In this document: positions 57,948 through 64,000 of the stretch, piece after piece
Layout: each line of letters begins with the position of its first letter
How positions within the stretch are numbered: position 1 is the first letter of the stretch
DNA from: Timema cristinae
Lineage: Eukaryota; Arthropoda; Insecta; Phasmatodea; Timematidae
Direction: 5' to 3'
DNA: 64,000 bases
Assembly (NCBI GenBank): GCA_039000515.1
Contig: JBCFYV010000024.1
Location: 11,028,969 to 11,092,968 of the forward strand
Notes under the pieces: generated by a model
The model's database searches: none
What the model was told of the DNA's origin: nothing
Seen by the model: the letters and a program-made list of their open reading frames with translations, nothing else
Made by a program: the position numbers and the translations under genes

Positions 57948-60750
57948 CTGTGACACCATTAGCCAACAACTCACCTTCGTGACACCAATAGCAAACAACT
58001 CACCCTCGTGACACCATTTGCAAACAATTAACCTTCGTGACACCATTAGCAAACAATTAACCTTCCTGACACCATTAGCCAACAACTCACCTTCGTGACA
58101 CCAATAGCAAACAATTCACCTTCCTGACACCATTAGCCAACAACTCACCATCCTGACACCATTTGCCAACAACTCACCTTCGTGACACCATTAGCAAAAA
58201 ATTCACCTTCGTGACACCATTAGCAAACAATTCACCTTCCTGACACCATTAGCCAACAACTCACCTTCGTGACACCAATAGCAAACAACTCACCCTCGTA
58301 ACACCATTTGCAAACAATTCACCTTTGTGACACCATCAGCAAACAACTCACCTTCGTGACACCATAAGCAAACAACTCACCTTCCTGACACCATTAGCCA
58401 ACAACTCACCCTCGTGACACCATTATCAAACAATTCACCTTCCTGACACCATTAGCCAACAACTCACTTTCGTGACACCATTAGCAAACAATTCACCTTC
58501 GTGACACCATTAGCCAACAACTCACTTTCGTGACACCAATAGCAAACAACTCACCCTCGTGACACCATTTGCAGACAATTCACCTTCATGACACCATTAG
58601 CAAACAACTCACCTTCGTGACACCATTAGCAAACAACTCACCTTCCTGACACCATTAGCCAACAACTCACCTTCCTGACACCATTTGCCAACAACTCACC
58701 TTCGTGACACCAATAGCAAACAATTCACCTTCCTGACACCATTAGCCAACAACTCACCTTCCTGACACCATTTGCCAACAACTCACCTTCGTGACACCAT
58801 TAGCAAAAAATTCACCTTCGTGACACCATTAGCAAACAATTCACCTTCCTGACACCATTAGCCAACAACTCACCTTCGTGACACCAATAGCAAACAACTC
58901 ACCCTCGTAACACCATTTGCAAACAATTCACCTTTGTGACACCATCAGCAAACAACTCACCTTCGTGACACCATAAGCAAACAACTCACCTTCCTGACAC
59001 CATTAGCCAACAACTCACCCTCGTGACACCATTATCAAACAATTCACCTTCCTGACACCATTAGCCAACAACTCACTTTCGTGACACCATTAGCAAACAA
59101 TTCACCTTCGTGACACCATTAGCCAACAACTCACTTTCGTGACACCAATAGCAAACAACTCACCCTCGTGACACCATTTGCAGACAATTCACCTTCATGA
59201 CACCATTAGCAAACAACTCACCTTCGTGACACCATTAGCAAACAACTCACCTTCCTGACACCATTAGCCAACAACTCACCTTCGTGACACCATTAGCAAA
59301 CAATTCACCTTCCTGACACCATTAGCAAACAACTCACCTTCCTGACACAATTAGCAAACAATTCACCTTCCTGACACCATTAGTCAACAACTCACCTTCG
59401 TGACACCATTAGCAAACAATTCACCTTCGTGACACCATTAGCAAACAATTCACCTTCGAGACACCTTTAGCAAACAACTCACCTTCGTGACACCATTAGC
59501 CAACAACTCACCTTTCTGACACCATTAGCCAACAACTCACCTTCGTGACACCATTAGCAAACAATTCACCTTCCTGACACCATTAGCCAACAACTCACCT
59601 TCGTGACACCAATAGCAAACAACTCACCCTCGTGACACCATTAGCAAACAACTCACCTTCCTGACACCATTAGCCAACAACTCACCTTCGTGACACCAAT
59701 AGCAAACAACTCACCCTCGTGACACCATTTGCAAACAACTCACCTTCCTGACACCATTAACCAACAACTCACCTTGTTGACACCATTAGCAAACAACTCA
59801 CCTTCCTGACACCATTAGCCAACAACTCACCTTCCTGACACCATTAGCCAACAACTCACCTTCGTGACACCATTAGCAAACAATTCACCTTCATGACACC
59901 ATTAGCAAACAATTCACCTTCGTGACACCATTAGCAAACAATTCACCTTCGTGACACCATTAGCAAACAACTCACTTTCGTGACACAATTAGCAAACAGC
60001 CCACCTTCGTGACACCATTAGCCAACAACTCACCTTCGTGACACCAATAGCAAACAACTCACCCTCGTGACACCATTTGCAAACAATTCCCCTTCGTGAC
60101 ACTATTAGCAAACAACTCACCTTCGTGACACCATTAGCAAACAACTCACCTTCCTGACACCATTAGCCAACAACTCACCTTCGTGACACCAATAGCAAAC
60201 AACTCACCCTCGTGACACCATTTGCAAACAATTCACCTTTGTGACACCATTAGCAAACAACTCACTTTCGTGACACCAATAGCAAACAACTCACCCTCGT
60301 GACACCATTTGCAAACAATTCCCCTTCGTGACACTATTAGCAAACAACTCACCTTCGTGACACCATTAGCAAACAACTCACCTTCCTGACACCATTAGCC
60401 AACAACTCACCTTCGTGACACCAATAGCAAACAACTCACCCTCGTGACACCATTTGCAAACAACTCACCTTCGTGACACCATTAGCAAACAACTCACCTT
60501 CCTGACACCATTAGCCAACAACTCACCTTCGTGACACCAATAGCAAACAACTCACCCTCGTGACACCATTTGCAAACAATTCACCTTTGTGACACCATTA
60601 GCAAACAATTCACCTTCGTGACACCATTAGCAAACAACTCACCCTCGTGACACCAGTAGCAAACAACTTACCTTCCTGACACCATTAGCCAACAACTCAC
60701 CTTCATGACACCATTAGCGAAAAACTCACCTTCGTGACACCAATAGCTCC
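57948..60750 (-). repeat. 29-bp minisatellite made of copies of a 5' splice site, ~97 units
   Basis: On the minus strand each unit contains GGTGTCACGAAG followed by GTGAGTTG or GTGAATTG, then a TTTGCTAAT-type spacer. The first unit is the exon end itself (GGTGTCACGAAG at 60730 into GTGAGT), so the array was seeded by the SLC23 exon-intron junction. Units vary at the bases before the donor (CACGAAG, CAGGAAG, CGAGG, CGAAA) and at +5 (GTGAGT strong, GTGAAT weaker). A 21-unit higher-order duplication is visible. Confidence 0.97.
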
Positions 60751-60869
60751 TACATTCTCGCCGAAAGTATTGGTTCCATTCCCACTTCCCCAGAGCCCAG
60801 CAAGCACCGTGCCCAGCCCTTCTGTTCCTATTCCTCTGTTGATGGCATGGACAGGGGGAGGGGGTGCAC
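60730..60869 (-). CDS. SLC23-type transporter exon (AGLWGSGNGTN motif)
   Basis: Acceptor ATATTTTGTAG and donor AAG|GTGAGT. 140 nt, phase 1 in and 0 out. Encodes APPPPVHAINRGIGTEGLGT, then AGLWGSGNGTNTF and GENVGAIGVTK. SLC23 family proteins have APPPP.HAINRG...EG......G..G.GNG..(S/T)...N.G..G.TKVGSRRV, the QH/NAT substrate-pathway region. It continues directly into IGSRRV at 49850. Upstream exons are not recognisable to 64000. Its donor is the first of about 97 near-identical donor sequences. Confidence 0.95.
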
Positions 60870-61114
60870 CTACAAAATATGCAGGACAATGTCACAGGTG
60901 TATTGGTCCATTGAGTTAACTTAAATGAATTGAGTTACACATTAATCAAATCTGATACTATTGACTTAAAGTTACATTTGTCATCCCCTTAAATATTTAG
61001 GTTAGTTCTTCATTCAATAGGTATAATATTTTAAGGACGGAATATATTATGAACATATGATATCATCAGTTACCTATACAGGGGTGAATTAACAATAGTG
61101 ACATTTTCTTCCAG

Positions 61115-61290
61115 TTTGGTTTGTTAGAGACAGGGAGCTAGGAGTTTGAATCCCAGCTGAGTGTGTGCTAAGTGTTTTTTTTTTCTACATGTTTTTCCAT
61201 TTACCCTACACAACAACTTTGTTTCGTTATCTTTAATATACTTCCAATCCCTGTTATCCTAGTGTAAATATGCAAATAGTATTGTCAGAC
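61115..61290 (+). repeat. SINE family 1 copy, degraded
   Basis: GGAGTTTGAATCCCAGCTGA (B box), CATTTACCCTACACAAC, TATCCTAGTGTAAATATG. Confidence 0.5.
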
Positions 61291-61845
61291 AATAAAATAT
61301 GGAGGGGTAGTTACTTAGAGCTATCAGATAAACCACAGAGCCTATTTCCACAGCGATATTAGCAGTATGGCTCTTATCAGTTGAGATATATAGTTTGTGA
61401 ACAAATAGATAAAATTGAAAGATTTGTTCAACTGTACCTACTAAACAGACTAGTTCAACTCATCAAAGTGATTTAATTCCAAGTAAACTACAAGAAGGCT
61501 TGTTATCTTTCAGTCATAGCATAAAACAACCTCTAGCATTTTCCCATGAGCTACGCTATTAAGTCAGTCATGTTGGTTTGGATTGAAAGGAAGTTAGTTG
61601 TTTGATCTTTATACTTAGGTTAGAATTGTTACATACCCCTTCTCCACAACTACAAGCAATTATCATCATTATCCTGATATATTCATATAAAATAATTGTA
61701 TCCTTTTCAGTATTCATTGGCATTAGTGTGGTTCATTAAATGAGGAACAACTGAGCTTTAGGCTGTAGTTCACGAACTACTGAGCTATAAGTTGTAGTTA
61801 GCGAGCTTCTTAGCTGCAACACCGCATAATCTTAAATCATCAATA

Positions 61846-62600
61846 TTACAATTGGTTTGCTGCAGCTTTCCACTTTTGTCTATCCTCGGCCAATTTTTGT
61901 ACATCTGTGCACCTTATTTTGCCAACCTCGTTCACTGTCTGAGTCATGTACTCCAGTCTTGATATCGCTCTTAAATTTCTCCCTTCCACATCTCCTATAA
62001 TTATCTTTATCAAACTATCATGTCTCAGTATTTTGCCTATCATACTAACTCTTCTTTGCTCTATACCTTTCCAAAGATTCCTTTCTTCAGTTGCTTTTCT
62101 TAGCACTTCTGTATTTGATATCATCTTCATTGATGATCTTTTCAACATTATTCTAAAGCAGCACATTTCAATTCCTTTCAGTGGCATCAAAGAGCCACGT
62201 TTCATATCAAACATATGCCTTAAAGAACCTTTTTCTGATTTCCAAATTTATGCTAGTCGAGGTTAGTAATGTCTTCGTGTTAAGAAAAGTTCTTTTTACC
62301 TGCTCTATTATACCTATAATATCTTTCTTGCTTTTGTTAACTTATGTTATTTTACTTCCAAGGTAGCAGAACTCCATTACTTGTTGTAGCCCTACTTCTT
62401 CTAGTTATATATTCATTCGATTGATTTCTCCTTTACTGCACATCATGACTTGTTTTCTTTTGTTAATACTCATATTATACACAGTTTTCAGTATTTCATC
62501 CATTATTGTCAGTAGTTCTTGAAGCTCCTCTTCACTTTCAGCACAAACAGTAATGTCATCAGCAAAATGAAGTGTGATGGTAAGTTCTCTTTCTGTTCTA
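61846..62600 (-). pseudogene. LINE reverse transcriptase remnant (RTE/CR1-like)
   Basis: From right to left: HFADDITVCAE (motif C, about 62545-62575), SINKRKQVMMCS, LQQVMEFCYLGSKIT, a stretch with EQVKRTFLNTKTLLTS and IRKRFFKAYV, then the 122-codon ORF at 61846-62214 with RNLWKGIEQRRVSMIGKIL, RHDSLIK, LEYMTQ and DRQKWKAAANQL. This is the RT thumb and C-terminal region, broken by stops. Same family as 43660-43995. Confidence 0.75.
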
Positions 62601-62619
62601 ATTTAAGCCCCCATGCTTT

Positions 62620-62960
62620 GAGAGTTCTCATACTCTTAAGTTCCAGTCATTTTTGTCCCAAGGCAGCCTCAAGCCGGACATCAGGATGGGATACCTTTTC
62701 ACGTCCGAAACTAACTGCCCTAGGAAGTGCCATCATATTACTTGTACAGGATTTCCGCAGGTTCTTGGTATTGTAATATGGTGGTTTCCTTTTGCCTTCC
62801 ACGTCGCAGTGCTATAGCCATTAAAATGGCTGCCACTCACGTCCGTTGCTATTTGACATATAGCTGTATCGGTCTGCCAACCTCCACCTATATCCAATAC
62901 TGAAAAATCCGCTGTCCGTATCCATTCTCTTTGAGTTGTCTTTTACGACAAGCAGAGATT
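62620..62960 (-). mobile_element. Unclassified retroelement fragment with the conserved GTCGTAAA block
   Basis: Contains CTGCTTGTCGTAAAAGAC at the right and AAGGCAAAAGGAAACCACCA in the middle. GC-richer than surroundings and directly abuts the LINE fragment at left, so may be the 5' part or a SINE. Confidence 0.4.
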
Positions 62961-62964
62961 AATG

Positions 62965-63590
62965 AGGATGTATTCTCTTTTCCTAGTGTTTGAAAATGCT
63001 TTCTGGGGAGGGAAATATGATTGAACCAGTATAAACACTTCTAATTAGTTAAGAACTATGTGAAGCTCTTGATTATGTTTCGATGAGCTAAATAAAATAA
63101 ATAGGACTCAACTAATTTTATTGTATGAGCTTTCCAACTGCAAAATTGATATAGTAAAACCAAAAGTATGCACTAATAGAATATAAATATTGGTTTTCAT
63201 AATAGATCAGCAGAACACATTCAGAATAATTTATGTATTTAGAATTGTGATTGTATGATTTTTTGTTATTAGAGATGAATACATCTTTCATTTTCTTGAA
63301 AATTTTGAGATTATTTTTTTAATGTCTTTATATAATTATAATATCTGGGAGTTTATTAGTCTCCTGATACTTCATAGCAAACTAGTCCTGTTTCTGTGAC
63401 AGTGACTGGCCTTATAGTATTAATTTGATTAATTTCACAGCCGGCATTCTGGCTTTCCCCTTTTCGCTTAAGTTTTACATCTATGTAATAATATCAATTT
63501 GTTGTGAGTTATTAGGAGAATAAAAGATATCAAAGAGGTCTTAAAATAACATGTAACATAACGTTCAATAAATCCTTTAGTTGCTAGTAG
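62965..63590. other. AT-rich stretch, nothing recognised
   Basis: No SLC23 upstream exon or other gene found. Confidence 0.35.
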
Positions 63591-63609
63591 ATAGAGTGGG
63601 CCATGAGAA

Positions 63610-63990
63610 CTCTATTTATAGCGCCCTACCCTCAACCCCTGCCAAATCACCGCCCTTCAACCTTTCCTGACCTTGACCTACTCTCAATGTAATTGACCCT
63701 CAGTGACAAAACAAATGCCCTAATGATGTCACCAATCGTCTCCATCATGTCGAAAACACCCTGCCAATCTGGCATGCAGAGATTAGGGGGGAATAACGTT
63801 ACAGGGGAAGCCCCGCACTCGCTGAAATACTATAAGGGTGAAAGGACCTTACGTTACCGTTTGAGTCAGACGTGTCTTATCCCGTCTAAAGCTTTCTGCC
63901 AAGTTGGCACCACCAGATCATTAATCCTTATATCGCCTGAAGGGAGGCTGGGAGAAGGCATACCAAGGGAAAACCCACGATTGCACAATA
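63610..63990. promoter_or_regulatory. GC-richer block with TATA-like site and nuclear-receptor-type motif
   Basis: CTATTTATAG at about 63612-63621 (palindromic TATA-like) and, inverted, GTAGGTCAAGGTCAGG at about 63666-63681, which holds an Ftz-F1/ERR-type TCAAGGTCA. Composition differs sharply from flanking DNA. No exon is attached. It may be an unidentified mobile element cut by the window edge. Confidence 0.25.
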
Positions 63991-64000
63991 CCAAATGGTG

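Noticed and set aside
57948..60750. CRISPR-like array
   Set aside because: 29-bp units run head to tail with no unique spacers, in eukaryotic intronic DNA. It is a minisatellite.
61000..64000. Upstream SLC23 exons (ESIGDYYACARL-type motif)
   Set aside because: Looked for on the minus strand and not found. They probably lie beyond the window.

Overview
The window is AT-rich, intron-rich, repeat-laden nuclear DNA with two 100-N assembly gaps. It most likely comes from an arthropod, probably an insect: it carries a Polinton, an I-clade LINE, several tRNA-derived SINE families, piggyBac, hAT and pogo-type elements, and a short CCTAA run resembling the insect telomere repeat. No species can be named. 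Few long ORFs are real genes. The host genes lie in short exons.

Layout. 1-1737 (minus): start of a Polinton/Maverick protein-primed DNA polymerase B, cut by the window edge and broken once. 1788-2805: six tandem copies of a ~168-bp repeat. 3962-4539 (minus): a small unrecognised gene with two ~90-nt introns, a TATA box and an NRF-1-type site, apparently decayed. 7424-23516 (plus): three phase-consistent exons of a calpain, the third entering the penta-EF-hand domain and carrying a 1-nt frame break. Its introns hold a LINE-derived minisatellite, a 1.4-kb piggyBac with TTAA ends, pogo-type MITEs and SINEs. 24-38 kb: SINEs, LINE and Penelope remnants and a hAT element, with one weak candidate calpain exon. 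38084-60869 (minus): five exons of an SLC23-type nucleobase/ascorbate transporter, convergent with the calpain. Its introns contain a second hAT, more SINEs, a 5.76-kb I-clade LINE with a 12-bp target-site duplication, a 63-bp minisatellite and a 2.8-kb 29-bp minisatellite. 61-64 kb: a degraded LINE reverse transcriptase and a GC-richer block with a TATA-like site.

The most unusual observation is the 29-bp minisatellite at about 57948-60750. It begins at the 5' splice site of the SLC23 exon ending at 60730, and each unit is a copy of that exon-intron junction. About 97 junction copies, many with an intact GTGAGT, therefore sit directly downstream of the authentic donor. A second array (12565-13588) arose the same way from the C-terminal coding region of a LINE.

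Host genes working together: none is implied. The calpain (cytosolic Ca2+-dependent cysteine protease) and the SLC23 transporter (plasma-membrane permease) are ordinary convergent neighbours. Both continue outside what can be recognised here.
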